This document shows positions 11,599-21,436 of a stretch of 64,000 bases of DNA, one piece after another. Under the pieces are notes generated by a model that was given only the letters and a program-made list of their open reading frames with translations, was not told where the DNA came from and did not search any database. Numbering within the stretch: the stretch's first letter is position 1; each line of letters begins with the position of its first letter. The stretch covers positions 434,001 through 498,000 of the forward strand of contig NZ_CP104011.1 of the NCBI RefSeq assembly GCF_025133575.1, read 5' to 3'. Source of the stretch: Pseudomonas sp. GCEP-101. Lineage in GTDB: Bacteria > Pseudomonadota > Gammaproteobacteria > Pseudomonadales > Pseudomonadaceae. Made by a program: the position numbers and the translations under genes.

Positions 11599-12813
11599 TC
11601 AGTGGGCCTGCCATTCGACCTTGGACAGGTCGACACCCTCTTTGAACATATCCCACAGCGGCGAGAGTTCACGCAGCTTGGAAACGGCTTCCACCACCTT
11701 CTTGGCGGCGTAATCGACCTCTTCTTCCGTGGTGAAGCGGCCGAAGCTGAAACGGATGGAGCTGTGCGCCAGTTCGTCGTTGCGACCCAGGGCGCGGAGC
11801 ACGTAGGACGGCTCCAGCGAGGCCGAGGTGCAGGCGGAACCGGACGAAACGGCCAGGTCCTTGAGCGACATCATCAGCGACTCGCCCTCGACGTAGTTGA
11901 AGCTGACGTTGAGGATGTTCGGCGCGTAGGAAGTCGGGCTGCCGTTGAGGTACAGCTCTTCCAGGTCCTGCACCTGATCGAAGAAGCGCTTGCGCAGGCC
12001 TTCGATGCGGGCCATTTCCTGGTGCATTTCTTCCTTGGCGATGCGGAAAGCTTCGCCCATGCCGACGATCTGGTGGGTCGCCAGGGTGCCCGACCGCATG
12101 CCGCGCTCGTGGCCGCCACCGTGCATCTGGGCTTCCAGGCGCACACGCGGCTTGCGGCGCACGTACAGCGCGCCCATGCCTTTGGGGCCGTAGACCTTGT
12201 GCGCGGAGAAGGACATCAGGTCGACCTTGAGTTTCTCCAGGTCGATGTCCACCTTGCCAGCGGACTGGGCGGCGTCGACGTGCAGCAGGATGCCGCGGGA
12301 GCGGGTCAGCTCGCCGATGGCGGCGATATCGTTGATGCTGCCGACTTCGTTGTTCACGTGCATGACCGAGACCAGGATGGTGTCGTCACGCAGCACGGCC
12401 TCGACCATCGCCGGGGTGATGATGCCCTCGGGGGTCGGTTCCAGGTAGGTCACTTCGAAACCTTCGCGCTCCAGCTGGCGGCAGGTATCCAGGACCGCCT
12501 TGTGCTCGATCTTCGAGGTGACGATGTGCTTGCCCTTGGTCGCGTAGAAGTGCGCGACACCCTTGATGGCGAGGTTGTCGGACTCGGTGGCACCGGACGT
12601 CCAGACGATCTCGCGGGGGTCGGCATTGACCAGTTCGGCGACCTGGCGACGGGCGTTCTCAGCCGCTTCCTCGGCCTTCCAGCCGAAGACGTGGGAGCGC
12701 GAGGCCGGGTTGCCGAAATTGCCGTCAACCAGCAGGCAGTCGGCCATTTTCTGAGCGACACGCGGATCCACCGGGGTGGTGGCGGAGTAGTCGAGGTAAA
12801 TCGGCAATTTCAT
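11599..12813 (-). CDS. iscS: IscS cysteine desulfurase
   Basis: PLP enzyme providing sulfur for Fe-S clusters and tRNA thiolation. It is 404 aa from [17 protein letters not shown], which is the standard family start; the frame is open farther upstream into iscR without homology. The PLP lysine is in [12 protein letters not shown]. The mobile catalytic cysteine is in [16 protein letters not shown]. The C-terminal IscU-contact region ends in [10 protein letters not shown]. It is 28 bp after iscR. Confidence 0.98.
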   Translation of the reverse strand: MKLPIYLDYSATTPVDPRVAQKMADCLLVDGNFGNPASRSHVFGWKAEEAAENARRQVAELVNADPREIVWTSGATESDNLAIKGVAHFYATKGKHIVTSKIEHKAVLDTCRQLEREGFEVTYLEPTPEGIITPAMVEAVLRDDTILVSVMHVNNEVGSINDIAAIGELTRSRGILLHVDAAQSAGKVDIDLEKLKVDLMSFSAHKVYGPKGMGALYVRRKPRVRLEAQMHGGGHERGMRSGTLATHQIVGMGEAFRIAKEEMHQEMARIEGLRKRFFDQVQDLEELYLNGSPTSYAPNILNVSFNYVEGESLMMSLKDLAVSSGSACTSASLEPSYVLRALGRNDELAHSSIRFSFGRFTTEEEVDYAAKKVVEAVSKLRELSPLWDMFKEGVDLSKVEWQAH

Positions 12814-12841
12814 CAGGTAACTCCTACAGGCGGGCGTTCGC

Positions 12842-13336
12842 TCAATCGATGGCGGACGCTTCAATCTTGTCGAGGCGCGGCGGCTTGCTGCCCGAGCAGC
12901 GACGCTCGTCCTGGCGCTGGGCGACCTCTTGAACTTCGCGGCGCTCGACCAGGTCGGCCAGGCTGATGCCGCTGAGGAACTCATGAATCTGCTGGCTGAG
13001 GTCGCACCACAGATGGTGGGTCAGGCAGGTATCGCCGGAGTGGCAGTCGCCCTGACCCTGACAGCGGGTGGCGTCGACCGACTCGTTGACGGCATCGATC
13101 ACCTGAGCGACGTGGATGCCGGTCATATCGCGGGACAGCTGGTAACCGCCGCCCGGACCGCGCACGCTGACCACCAGGTTGCCACGGCGCAACTTGGCGA
13201 ACAGCTGTTCCAGGTAGGACAGGGAAATACCCTGGCGCTCGGAGATATCGGCGAGAGAAACCGGGCCACGCTGGGCGTGCAACGCCAGGTCGAGCATGGC
13301 GGTGACGGCATAGCGGCCTTTGGTGGTCAATCGCAT
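12842..13336 (-). CDS. iscR: IscR, Fe-S-sensing Rrf2 repressor
   Basis: Rrf2-family winged-helix regulator that, as [2Fe-2S] holo-protein, represses its own isc operon. It is 164 aa. The HTH lies in the first 60 residues ([28 protein letters not shown]). Cluster ligands are Cys92, Cys98, Cys104 and His107 ([18 protein letters not shown]). It is first gene of the isc operon, directly downstream of a type-1-like IscR operator at 13,379-13,403. Confidence 0.97.
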   Translation of the reverse strand: MRLTTKGRYAVTAMLDLALHAQRGPVSLADISERQGISLSYLEQLFAKLRRGNLVVSVRGPGGGYQLSRDMTGIHVAQVIDAVNESVDATRCQGQGDCHSGDTCLTHHLWCDLSQQIHEFLSGISLADLVERREVQEVAQRQDERRCSGSKPPRLDKIEASAID

Positions 13337-13378
13337 GGGAAAATCCGGAAGAATCGCTGGTATGGCGGGAGTATGCTC

Positions 13379-13427
13379 TTTTCCGACTATTTAAGTCAAC
13401 TATAAGACCTATTACTTTAGTCGGAAT
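13379..13427 (-). promoter_or_regulatory. IscR-type operator(s) and promoter of the isc operon
   Basis: On the minus strand, 13,403-13,379 reads ATAGTTGACTTAAATAGTCG followed by GAAAA. This fits the published E. coli type-1 consensus (ATASYYGACTRWWWYAGTCRRSTAT) at nearly every position. A second, poorer copy with TTCCGACTAAAGTAATAG lies at 13,427-13,411. A TATAGT hexamer between them, in minus orientation, could be the -10. The two sites would bracket the promoter, consistent with autoregulation. Confidence 0.75.
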
Positions 13428-13475
13428 TAGCCAGCGAACGGCGGCATATTGTAGCAGGCCACCGTTGTCGGCGCA

Positions 13476-14255
13476 TCACTGCGCCGACTGACTGGTCTCT
13501 TCGCCCTTCACACCGGCGAAGTCCTCTTCCCGCAAAGCCGGAAGATCTTTCGCACAGTAGTCGCTACCCAGGGCTGTCAGCGCTTTGCACATGCCCTCGA
13601 GGCGGCCATCGACGGCCTGCAGGTGATCGAGCAACTGGCCGATGGCGCGAGCCACCGGGTCGGGCATGTCCTGGCTGACACCATAGGCATCGAACCCGAG
13701 TTTTTCTGCCATGGCCTGGCGCTTGGCGGCCTGATCCGCGTCATCCTTGACGATGATGCGGCCCGGAATCCCCACCACGGTGGCCCCCGGCGGCACCTCC
13801 TTGGTGACCACGGCATTGGACCCGACCTTGGCGCCAGCACCGACGGTGAACGGGCCGAGCACCTTGGCGCCCGCCCCCACCACCACGCCGTCGGCCAGGG
13901 TCGGGTGGCGCTTGCCCTTGTTCCAGCTGGTGCCGCCCAGGGTCACGCCCTGATAAAGGGTCACGTCGTCGCCGATCTCGGCGGTTTCGCCGATGACGAT
14001 GCCCAGGCCGTGGTCGATGAAGAAGCGGCGACCGATCTTGGCGCCCGGATGAATCTCGATGCCGGTCATCCAGCGACCGAAGTTCGACACCATGCGCGCC
14101 AGCCACTTCCAGCCGGAACGCCACAGACCATGAGCCAGGCGGTGCAGCCAGACGGCATGCAGGCCCGGGTAGCAGGTGAGCACCTCGAAGGCGTTGCGCG
14201 CCGCCGGGTCTCGATGGAATACGCTCTGGATATCTTCGCGTACACGCTCAAACAT
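13476..14255 (-). CDS. cysE: Serine O-acetyltransferase
   Basis: Makes O-acetylserine for cysteine synthesis. It is 259 aa. The N-terminal helical domain is followed by a left-handed beta-helix of hexapeptide repeats with the active-site region [25 protein letters not shown] and the loop [16 protein letters not shown] chose ATG at 14,255 ([17 protein letters not shown]) because GGAG lies 8 bases upstream and relatives start there. ATG and GTG codons 2-3 codons upstream are less well placed. It overlaps the end of trmJ by 8 bp. The product supplies cysteine to the adjacent IscS system. Confidence 0.95.
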   Translation of the reverse strand: MFERVREDIQSVFHRDPAARNAFEVLTCYPGLHAVWLHRLAHGLWRSGWKWLARMVSNFGRWMTGIEIHPGAKIGRRFFIDHGLGIVIGETAEIGDDVTLYQGVTLGGTSWNKGKRHPTLADGVVVGAGAKVLGPFTVGAGAKVGSNAVVTKEVPPGATVVGIPGRIIVKDDADQAAKRQAMAEKLGFDAYGVSQDMPDPVARAIGQLLDHLQAVDGRLEGMCKALTALGSDYCAKDLPALREEDFAGVKGEETSQSAQ

Positions 14256-15027
14256 CTTCATCACTCCGCTTGGAAAGCTCCCCGCGGGCAGCTTTCTGGG
14301 TCTCGGTGAGAATACCCCGCAGGATATTCATCTCCAGCTTGCTGACACCGGCGCGACCGTACAGACGGCGCAGGCGCGACATCAGGTGGCGCGGCTTCTG
14401 CGGGTCGAGGAACTGGATATCCACCAGGGTCGACTCCAGGTGCGCATAGAAGCGCTCCAGCTCATCCGACGTTACCGGGATACTATTGAGCATCGCGGTG
14501 GACTCGACCTTCTCCTGCTTGGTCGGCTGCCCCTGAACGGCCAGCCAGGCCATGCGCACCTCGTAGACCAGCACCTGCACCGCGGTCGCCAGGTTCAGCG
14601 AGCTGAACTCGGGATTGGCCGGGATGTGCACGTGGAACTGACATCGCTGCAGCTCTTCGTTGGTCAGGCCGGCGTATTCGCGACCAAACACCAGCGCAAC
14701 CTCCCCACCCTGCTGGACATGCTCCAGGCTGGTGGTTGCGCACTCGCGGGGGTCGAGCAGCGGCCAGGGGATGCGGCGATCGCGCGCGCTGGTGCCGAGC
14801 ACCAGGCTGCAACCGGCCAGGGCATCTTCCAGGGTGGGCACGACCACGGCCGCATCGAGAATGTCATCGGCGCCGGAGGCGCGGGCGCGAGCCTCGCCAC
14901 TGGGGAAATCCATCGGATCGACCAGCACCAGGCGCGACAGGCCCATGTTCTTCATCGCACGGGCCGTACCGCCGATATTGCCGGGATGGCTGGTGTTGAC
15001 CAGCACCACGCGAATTTTGTCGAGCAA
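14248..15027 (-). CDS. trmJ: TrmJ tRNA (Cm32/Um32) 2'-O-methyltransferase
   Basis: SPOUT-family enzyme methylating the ribose at tRNA position 32. Motifs include [30 protein letters not shown] near the N-terminus and the SAM-knot segments [20 protein letters not shown] and [24 protein letters not shown] chose a TTG start at 15,027 because GGAG precedes it by 8 bases and it gives 259 aa beginning like the P. aeruginosa protein. A GTG five codons upstream overlaps the GGAG itself. It is probably co-transcribed with cysE. Confidence 0.9.
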   Translation of the reverse strand: MLDKIRVVLVNTSHPGNIGGTARAMKNMGLSRLVLVDPMDFPSGEARARASGADDILDAAVVVPTLEDALAGCSLVLGTSARDRRIPWPLLDPRECATTSLEHVQQGGEVALVFGREYAGLTNEELQRCQFHVHIPANPEFSSLNLATAVQVLVYEVRMAWLAVQGQPTKQEKVESTAMLNSIPVTSDELERFYAHLESTLVDIQFLDPQKPRHLMSRLRRLYGRAGVSKLEMNILRGILTETQKAARGELSKRSDEDV

Positions 15028-15132
15028 CGCGCGACTCCACACAAAAGCGAAAAAGGGAGGGAATCCTACCGCAGCAGTGGGTCTTGCGCCACGCAGGCGA
15101 CAGGTCGCTCTATGAACGCCGGCGCTTTCTGC

Positions 15133-15138
15133 TAGAAT
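15133..15138 (+). promoter_or_regulatory. Candidate -10 element for suhB
   Basis: TAGAAT lies 36 bp before the suhB ATG on the plus strand. No good TTGACA-like -35 is seen at 16-18 bp upstream, so the promoter call is weak. The trmJ/suhB gap is divergent, so a promoter must exist here. Confidence 0.35.
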
Positions 15139-15173
15139 GTCCGGCTTTCTTTAACGACCCAGGTGACCTCTCC

Positions 15174-15989
15174 ATGCAGCCTATGCTGAATATCGCCCTG
15201 CGCGCCGCTCGCAGCGCCGGTGAACTGATCTTCCGCTCCATCGAACGCCTGGACACCCTGTCGGTCAACGAGAAAGAAGCCAAGGACTACGTCACCGAAG
15301 TCGATCGCGCGGCCGAACTCTCCATCGTCACCGCCCTGCGCAAGGCCTACCCGAACCACGGGATCATGGGCGAAGAAGGCGGCATGCTCGAGGGCAGCGG
15401 CGAAGGCGCCGACTACCTGTGGATCATCGATCCGCTGGACGGCACCACCAACTTCATCCACGGCGTTCCGCACTACGCCGTCAGCATCGCCTGCAAATAC
15501 CGCGGCCGCCTGGAGCATGCCGTAGTCCTCGACCCGGTCCGCCAGGAAGAATTCACCGCCAGCCGTGGCCGTGGCGCCGCCCTGAACGGCCGCCGCCTGC
15601 GCGTGAGCAACCGCAAGAGCCTGGAAGGCGCCCTGCTGGGCACCGGCTTCCCGTTCCGCGACAGCCAGATGGACAACCTGGACGCCTACCTGGGCATGTT
15701 CCGCAGCCTGGTCGGCCAGACCGCCGGCATCCGCCGCGCCGGCGCCGCCAGCCTGGACCTGGCCTACGTCGCCGCCGGCCGTTACGACGCCTTCTGGGAG
15801 TTCGGCCTGTCCGAGTGGGACATGGCTGCCGGCGCCCTGCTGATCCAGGAAGCAGGCGGCCTGGTGAGCGACTTCACCGGCGGTCACGAATTCCTCGAAA
15901 AAGGCCAGATCGTGGCCGGCAACACCAAGTGCTTCAAGGCACTGCTGACCAGCATCCAGCCGCACCTGCCGGCGTCGCTCAAGCGCTGA
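15174..15989 (+). CDS. suhB: SuhB inositol-1-monophosphatase family protein
   Basis: Li+-sensitive, Mg2+-dependent phosphatase fold. In Enterobacteria SuhB also binds Nus factors on rRNA transcripts, and in P. aeruginosa it affects virulence regulation. It is 271 aa from MQPMLNIALRAARSAGELI. Metal-site motifs are GEEGGM near residue 66, the block WIIDPLDGTTNFIHG near 82-96, and WDMAAGALLIQEAGG near 210. A rho-independent terminator follows 14 bp after the stop. It is monocistronic, transcribed divergently from trmJ-cysE. Confidence 0.97.
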   Translation: MQPMLNIALRAARSAGELIFRSIERLDTLSVNEKEAKDYVTEVDRAAELSIVTALRKAYPNHGIMGEEGGMLEGSGEGADYLWIIDPLDGTTNFIHGVPHYAVSIACKYRGRLEHAVVLDPVRQEEFTASRGRGAALNGRRLRVSNRKSLEGALLGTGFPFRDSQMDNLDAYLGMFRSLVGQTAGIRRAGAASLDLAYVAAGRYDAFWEFGLSEWDMAAGALLIQEAGGLVSDFTGGHEFLEKGQIVAGNTKCFKALLTSIQPHLPASLKR

Positions 15990-16002
15990 GCCCGAGCGGA
16001 TG

Positions 16003-16030
16003 AAAAAGCCCGGCAATGCCGGGCTTTTTT
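16003..16030 (+). terminator. Rho-independent terminator after suhB
   Basis: AAAAAGCCCGGC / GCCGGGCTTTTT form a GC-rich stem with loop AAT. TTTTTT follows on the plus strand, 14 bp past the suhB stop. Confidence 0.9.
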
Positions 16031-16089
16031 GTGCCTGTGATATGCCCCTGCAGGAGCAACTGTCTTCATCTGAAAATCCGTGCGTGTAT

Positions 16090-16212
16090 TTCCCTCTCCC
16101 TAACCCTCTCCCTGAAGGGAGAGGGGACTGATCGGTGCAGGAGGAATCCGTGACGCCAGCCGGCACGTGCAGCTCCCTCTCCCTTCAGGGAGAGGGCGGG
16201 GGGAGAGGGCAG
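16090..16212. repeat. CCCTCTCCC-type intergenic repeat pair
   Basis: Two units of the form CCCTCTCCC...GGGAGAGGG. One is at about 16,090-16,127 (CCTCTCCCTAACCCTCTCCC with GGGAGAGGGG), the other at about 16,173-16,212 (CTCTCCCTTCAGGGAGAG and GGGGGGAGAGGG). Each can fold into a perfect hairpin. The same family occurs at 59,704-59,822. Together with the suhB terminator and a further repeat at 16,276-16,314 it fills the 394-bp gap between suhB and the next gene. Confidence 0.8.
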
Positions 16213-16275
16213 CCGCCGGTGCGATGCTTAGGCAGAAGCAACGCAGCGCGCCGCCCTGCGCGACGGCCTGAATAC

Positions 16276-16314
16276 CGGCCTGCCTGCCGGATCGCGGGCA
16301 TGGCCCGCTCCTAC
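16276..16314. repeat. GATCGCGGGCATGGCCCGCTCCTAC-type REP sequence
   Basis: CCTGCCGGATCGCGGGCATG followed by GCCCGCTCCTAC. A near-identical copy is at about 56,601-56,633 beside other REP-like repeats. The GCGGGCATGGCCCGC core is self-complementary. It resembles extragenic palindromes common in pseudomonads. Confidence 0.7.
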
Positions 16315-16331
16315 ACTCGCCCCCGCGCCGA

Positions 16332-16364
16332 AAAGAAAAAGGCGCCCATCGGGCGCCCTTTTCG
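16332..16364 (-). terminator. Rho-independent terminator of the glycine-zipper gene
   Basis: GGCGCCC (16,341-16,347) pairs with GGGCGCC (16,351-16,357). On the minus strand the stem is followed by TTTTTCTTTTC. It lies 20-30 bp after the stop of the minus-strand gene at 16,384. Confidence 0.85.
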
Positions 16365-16383
16365 TTCCACACCTGGCGACTGC

Positions 16384-16920
16384 TTATTGCTGACCCAGGA
16401 TCAATCGGCCGCTCTTGTCGACCGGAATCTGCGAGCCCGGGTCACGGTCCATGCGAACCTGGCCGGCCTTGCCATCGAGCAGGTACTTCACATCATAGCC
16501 GACAACCTTCTCGCTGGTGTCGTTGACGGTGCTGCAGCGGGTTTCGGTGGTGGTGTAGGTGTCACGCTCCTGCATGCCTTCCTGCACCTTGTTGCCCGCG
16601 TAGCCGCCGCCAATGGCGCCCGCCACGGTGGCGATCTTCTTGCCGTTGCCGCCGCCGATCTGGTTGCCCAGCAGGCCGCCGGCGATGGCGCCAATCGCCG
16701 TACCGGCGATCTGGTGGGTGTCCTTGACCGGGCGCTGGTGCGTCACTGCCACGTCCTTGCAGACCTGGCGCGGATTCTTGATGGTTTCCTTGACCGGTTG
16801 AACGGCGAGCACCTCGGCGTATTGCGGCGCGCGGTCCACCAGACTGTAGGTAGCCACGGCGCCACCGGCAGTCACGCCTACAGCGCCCAGCACGGTACCG
16901 ATTAGCAACGACTTGTTCAT
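16384..16920 (-). CDS. Glycine-zipper 2TM domain protein (PA3819-like)
   Basis: Small envelope protein of 178 aa and unknown function. It starts MNKSLLIGTVLGAVGVTAGGA, an N-terminal hydrophobic helix without a lipobox cysteine. Residues about 70-120 form a glycine-zipper 2TM domain (TAIGAIAGGLLGNQIGGGNG, TVAGAIGGGYAGNKVQ) as in the rickettsial 17-kDa antigen/SlyB-like family. The C-terminal domain (VVGYDVKYLLDGKAGQVRMD) ends in RLILGQQ. The open frame extends upstream, but homology and hydrophobic start support this ATG. The gene is separated from secF by a terminator, so it has its own promoter. Confidence 0.85.
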   Translation of the reverse strand: MNKSLLIGTVLGAVGVTAGGAVATYSLVDRAPQYAEVLAVQPVKETIKNPRQVCKDVAVTHQRPVKDTHQIAGTAIGAIAGGLLGNQIGGGNGKKIATVAGAIGGGYAGNKVQEGMQERDTYTTTETRCSTVNDTSEKVVGYDVKYLLDGKAGQVRMDRDPGSQIPVDKSGRLILGQQ

Positions 16921-17027
16921 AGGGTTCTCCTGGTCTTTCTTCTCATTCGGGCCTAGCCCTTTACCTTGCCTTGGAGCAACTTTTTTGTCAGAAAGTTCCG
17001 GCTGTTTCGTGACATAACCCCTACAAA

Positions 17028-17057
17028 TGAAAACTCCCGCCGAAGCGGGAGTTTTCT
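17028..17057 (-). terminator. Rho-independent terminator of the yajC-secDF operon
   Basis: AAAACTCCCGC (17,030-17,040) and GCGGGAGTTTT (17,045-17,055) form a perfect 11-bp stem with a 4-nt loop. It lies 24 bp after the secF stop on the minus strand. The stem's own T-tract ends the hairpin in both directions. Confidence 0.85.
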
Positions 17058-17078
17058 CTGCAGCCAGCAAGCGCTCTA

Positions 17079-17996
17079 TCACGGGCGCTCGTCGACTTCC
17101 TTGCTCGGCGGAGGAATCAGGTCCTCGCTGGACAGGTTCAGCCAGATCAGCACCACGTTGGCGATGTAGATCGACGAGTAGGTACCCGCCATCACACCGA
17201 CGAACAGGGCGATGGAGAAGCCGAACAGGTTATCGCCGCCGAAGAACAGCAGGGCAGCAATCGCCAGCAGGGTCGACACCGAGGTGGCGATGGTCCGCAG
17301 CAAGGTCTGGCTGGTCGAGATGTTGATGTTCTCGATCAGGTTGGCCTTGCGCAACACGCGGAAGTTCTCCCGCACCCGGTCGAAGATCACGATGGTGTCG
17401 TTGAGCGAGTAGCCCACCACCGCCAGCACCGCCGCGAGCACGGTCAGGTCGAAGGTGATCTGGAAGAACGACAGCACGCCCATCACGATGATGGCGTCGT
17501 GGATCAGCGAGAGGATCGCGCCCAGGGCGAACTTCCACTGGAAGCGGAAGCCCACGTACAGCAGGATGCCGCCCAGCGCCAGGAGCATGCCGAGGCCGCC
17601 CTGGTCGCGCAGCTCTTCACCCACCTGCGGGCCGACGTACTCGACGCCGTTGACCTTGGCCGGGTTGGACGCGTCGGCCTTCTGCAGCGCGGCAGCGACC
17701 TTCTTGCCCAGCTCCGGGTCTTCGCTGGGCATGCGCACCAGCACGTCGCGGGTATCACCGAAGCTCTGCACCACGGCTTCGCTGTAGCCGGCGGCGACGA
17801 GTTCTTCGCGCACCTTGGACAGGTCCGCCGGCTGCTCGTAGGTCAGCTTGATCGACGTACCGCCAGTGAAGTCCAGGCCGAAGTTGATGCCTTTGAAGAC
17901 CCAGCTGCCAAGAGCGATCAGGGTGAGGATCAGGGTGGCGGCGAACGCAATGTTGCGCACGCCCATGAAGTTGATAGTACCGATCTTGATATTCAT
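17079..17996 (-). CDS. secF: Protein translocase subunit SecF
   Basis: Partner of SecD in the proton-driven holotranslocon accessory complex. It is 305 aa with one N-terminal membrane helix (FAATLILTLIALGSWVFKGI), a periplasmic P4-like domain, and five C-terminal helices including LTVLAAVLAVVGYSLNDTIVIFDRVREN, a hallmark SecF segment. LDFTGGTSIKL follows the first helix. It lies 10 bp after secD. Confidence 0.97.
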   Translation of the reverse strand: MNIKIGTINFMGVRNIAFAATLILTLIALGSWVFKGINFGLDFTGGTSIKLTYEQPADLSKVREELVAAGYSEAVVQSFGDTRDVLVRMPSEDPELGKKVAAALQKADASNPAKVNGVEYVGPQVGEELRDQGGLGMLLALGGILLYVGFRFQWKFALGAILSLIHDAIIVMGVLSFFQITFDLTVLAAVLAVVGYSLNDTIVIFDRVRENFRVLRKANLIENINISTSQTLLRTIATSVSTLLAIAALLFFGGDNLFGFSIALFVGVMAGTYSSIYIANVVLIWLNLSSEDLIPPPSKEVDERP

Positions 17997-18006
17997 CTCT
18001 GGCCCC

Positions 18007-19869
18007 TTAGATCCACAGCTTCTTCACGTCGCGGCCGCCGTAGATCAGGTTCACCATTGCGCGGGTGACCAGAATGGCAGTGAACATCGAGGTAAGGATA
18101 CCCAGGGACATGGTCACGGCGAAGCCCTTCACCGGGCCGGTGCCCATGGCGTAGAGGATGCCGCCGACCAGCAGCGAGGTCAGGTTGGCGTCGATGATCG
18201 CGGTGAAGGCACGGTTGAAGCCCTCGTGGATTGCCCGCTGTGTCGACATGCCTGCCGCCAGTTCCTCGCGTATCCGCGAGAAGATCAGCACGTTGGCGTC
18301 CACCGCCATGCCCATGGTCAGCACGATACCCGCGATGCCCGGCAGGGTCAGGGTCGCGCCGAGAATCGACATCAGCGCCACCAGCATGACCATGTTGAAG
18401 CCCAGGGCCACCGTGGCGATCACACCGAAGAAGCGGTAGATGACGATGATGAACAGGGACACGAAGACCATGCCCCACAGGGAGGCGTCGATGCCCTTGG
18501 CGATGTTGTCCGCACCCAGGCTCGGGCCGATGGTGCGTTCTTCGGCGAAGTACATCGGCGCGGCCAGGCCACCGGCACGCAGCAGCAGGGCCAGTTCCGA
18601 GGACTCGCCCGGAGCGTCCAGGCCGGTGATGCGGAACTGGTTGCCCAGCGGCGACTGGATGGTCGCCAGGCTGATGATCTGCTTCTCTTCCTTGAACGCC
18701 GGCACCGCGACGTCCTGCTCGACGCCATCGACGACCTGCTTGGTGTAGCGGGTAACCGGCTTCTGCTCGATGAACACCACCGCCATGCTGCGGCCGACGT
18801 TGTTGCGGGTCGCGCGGTTCATCAGCTCGCCGCCGTGGCCATCCAGGCGGATGTTCACCTGCGGGCGGCCGTTCTCGTCGAAGCTGGCGCTGGCGTCGGT
18901 GACCTGGTCACCGGTGATGATTACGCCACGCTCCAGGGTCGCCGGCGGTCGACGCGGCTCGCGGAACTCGAAGGTCTCGGTGGAGGACTTGATCGCATCC
19001 GGCTCGGCGGCCAGGCGGAACTCCAGGTTGGCGGTCTTGCCGAGGATGCGCTTGGCTTCGGCGGTGTCCTGCACGCCCGGCAGCTCGACGACGATGCGGT
19101 TGGCGCCCTGACGCTGTACCAGCGGTTCGGACACGCCCAGCTCGTTCACGCGGTTGCGGACGGTGGTGAGGTTCTGCTTGATGGAGTATTCGCGGATTTC
19201 AGCCAGCTTGGTGGCGGTCATGGTCAGGCGCAGGACCTGCAGGCCATTGCGCTCGCTCTGGGTGGCTTCGAAATCGCGGAAGTCCTTGGCGACGATCGCC
19301 TTGGCCTTGTCCAGGTCGGCGTCTTCGCTGAAGCCCAGCTGGATGCCGCCATCCTGCACGGGCAGGCTGCGGTAGCGCACGCGCTCTTTGCGCAGGGCAC
19401 TCTTGACCTCGTTCTCGTAGACCTTCAGGCGTGCGTCCACGGCCTTGTCCATGTCCACTTCCAGCAGGAAGTGCACACCACCAGACAGGTCCAGGCCCAG
19501 CTTCATCGGGTGGGCGGCGATGTTGCGCAGCCAGTTCGGGGTGGTCTGGGCGAGGTTCAGGGCCACGACGTAGTCGTCACCCAGCGCGCGGCGGACGATG
19601 TCCTTGGCCGGCAGCTGGTCTTCCTGCTTGACCAGGCGGATCAGGCCGCTGTTCTTGCCCAGCGAGCCCGCCTTGACGGCGATCCCGGCATCGGCGAGCG
19701 CCTTGCTGGCCTTGTCGACGTCGGCCTGGGTAACCTGCAGCGCGGTGCTCGCGCCGCTGATCTGCACGGCCGGATCGTCCGGATAGAGGTTGGGTGCGGA
19801 ATAGATGAAACCGACGGCCAGGACCGCCAGGATCAGCAGATACTTCCACAGGGGATACTTGTTGAGCAT
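18007..19869 (-). CDS. secD: Protein translocase subunit SecD
   Basis: Large subunit of SecDF, pulling preproteins across the inner membrane using the proton gradient. It is 620 aa. Helix 1 is at about residues 8-26. The large periplasmic P1 domain contains LGLDLSGGVHFLLEVDMD and NRVNELGVSEPLVQRQGANR. Five more helices at about 445-610 include GIAGIVLTMGMAVDANVLIFSRIREE. Domain order and length match the gammaproteobacterial long SecD. Confidence 0.97.
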   Translation of the reverse strand: MLNKYPLWKYLLILAVLAVGFIYSAPNLYPDDPAVQISGASTALQVTQADVDKASKALADAGIAVKAGSLGKNSGLIRLVKQEDQLPAKDIVRRALGDDYVVALNLAQTTPNWLRNIAAHPMKLGLDLSGGVHFLLEVDMDKAVDARLKVYENEVKSALRKERVRYRSLPVQDGGIQLGFSEDADLDKAKAIVAKDFRDFEATQSERNGLQVLRLTMTATKLAEIREYSIKQNLTTVRNRVNELGVSEPLVQRQGANRIVVELPGVQDTAEAKRILGKTANLEFRLAAEPDAIKSSTETFEFREPRRPPATLERGVIITGDQVTDASASFDENGRPQVNIRLDGHGGELMNRATRNNVGRSMAVVFIEQKPVTRYTKQVVDGVEQDVAVPAFKEEKQIISLATIQSPLGNQFRITGLDAPGESSELALLLRAGGLAAPMYFAEERTIGPSLGADNIAKGIDASLWGMVFVSLFIIVIYRFFGVIATVALGFNMVMLVALMSILGATLTLPGIAGIVLTMGMAVDANVLIFSRIREELAAGMSTQRAIHEGFNRAFTAIIDANLTSLLVGGILYAMGTGPVKGFAVTMSLGILTSMFTAILVTRAMVNLIYGGRDVKKLWI

Positions 19870-19889
19870 GACACCGCCCGTTATGACGC

Positions 19890-19908
19890 GGGGCGCATCT
19901 TGCGCCCC
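19890..19908. repeat. GC hairpin between yajC and secD
   Basis: GGGGCGCA and TGCGCCCC form a perfect 8-bp stem with loop TCT, flanked by partly pairing GACG/CGTC. It lies in the 64-bp space between the yajC stop and the secD start. There is no T-run on the minus strand, so it is more likely a mRNA processing/stability hairpin or partial attenuator than a terminator. Confidence 0.5.
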
Positions 19909-19933
19909 GTCGGTTGGGTTTCTATGGGGTGGA

Positions 19934-20275
19934 TCAGATCGCCTTCAGGGTGCCTTTCGGCAGGGTCGCGGCGATCGCGGCCTTCTGGAACTTCAGCTCG
20001 ACGTTGTCGGAAACCTCGACGACGACGAAGTCCTCGGCGACCTTGGTGACCTTGCCGGCGATACCGGCGGAGGTGACGACTTCATCGCCCTTCTGCAGGC
20101 CGGACAGCAGGTTCTTGTGCTCCTTGGAGCGCTTGGCCTGGGGACGCCAGATCATCAGGTAGAAGATGACCAGGAAACCGACCAGGAAGACCCACTCGAA
20201 GCCGGTGCCGGCCGGGCCGGCAGCAGCGGCGGGGGCTGCGGCGTCAGCGTAGGCAGCGGGGATCAGAAAACTCAT
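19934..20275 (-). CDS. yajC: YajC, SecDF-associated membrane protein
   Basis: Small single-span inner-membrane protein of the SecDF-YajC complex, 113 aa. It starts MSFLIPAAYADAAAPAAAAG. The membrane helix EWVFLVGFLVIFYLMIWRPQ precedes the KRSKEHKNLLSGLQKGDEVVTSAGIAGKV domain that is conserved in YajC. An upstream in-frame start adding MRQEFP is less likely. It lies between tgt and secD, as is standard in gammaproteobacteria. Confidence 0.96.
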   Translation of the reverse strand: MSFLIPAAYADAAAPAAAAGPAGTGFEWVFLVGFLVIFYLMIWRPQAKRSKEHKNLLSGLQKGDEVVTSAGIAGKVTKVAEDFVVVEVSDNVELKFQKAAIAATLPKGTLKAI

Positions 20276-20305
20276 TGGAAACTCCTGTCTCAAAAGCTGG
20301 AAAGG

Positions 20306-21436
<1,131 letters not shown>

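Noticed and set aside
16090..16212. CRISPR array
   Set aside because: The repeats are only two units, self-complementary and unevenly spaced, with no spacers and no cas genes.
16135..16905. Plus-strand frame through the repeats and opposite the glycine-zipper gene
   Set aside because: Passes through hairpin repeats and a terminator and is a shadow of the minus-strand gene.
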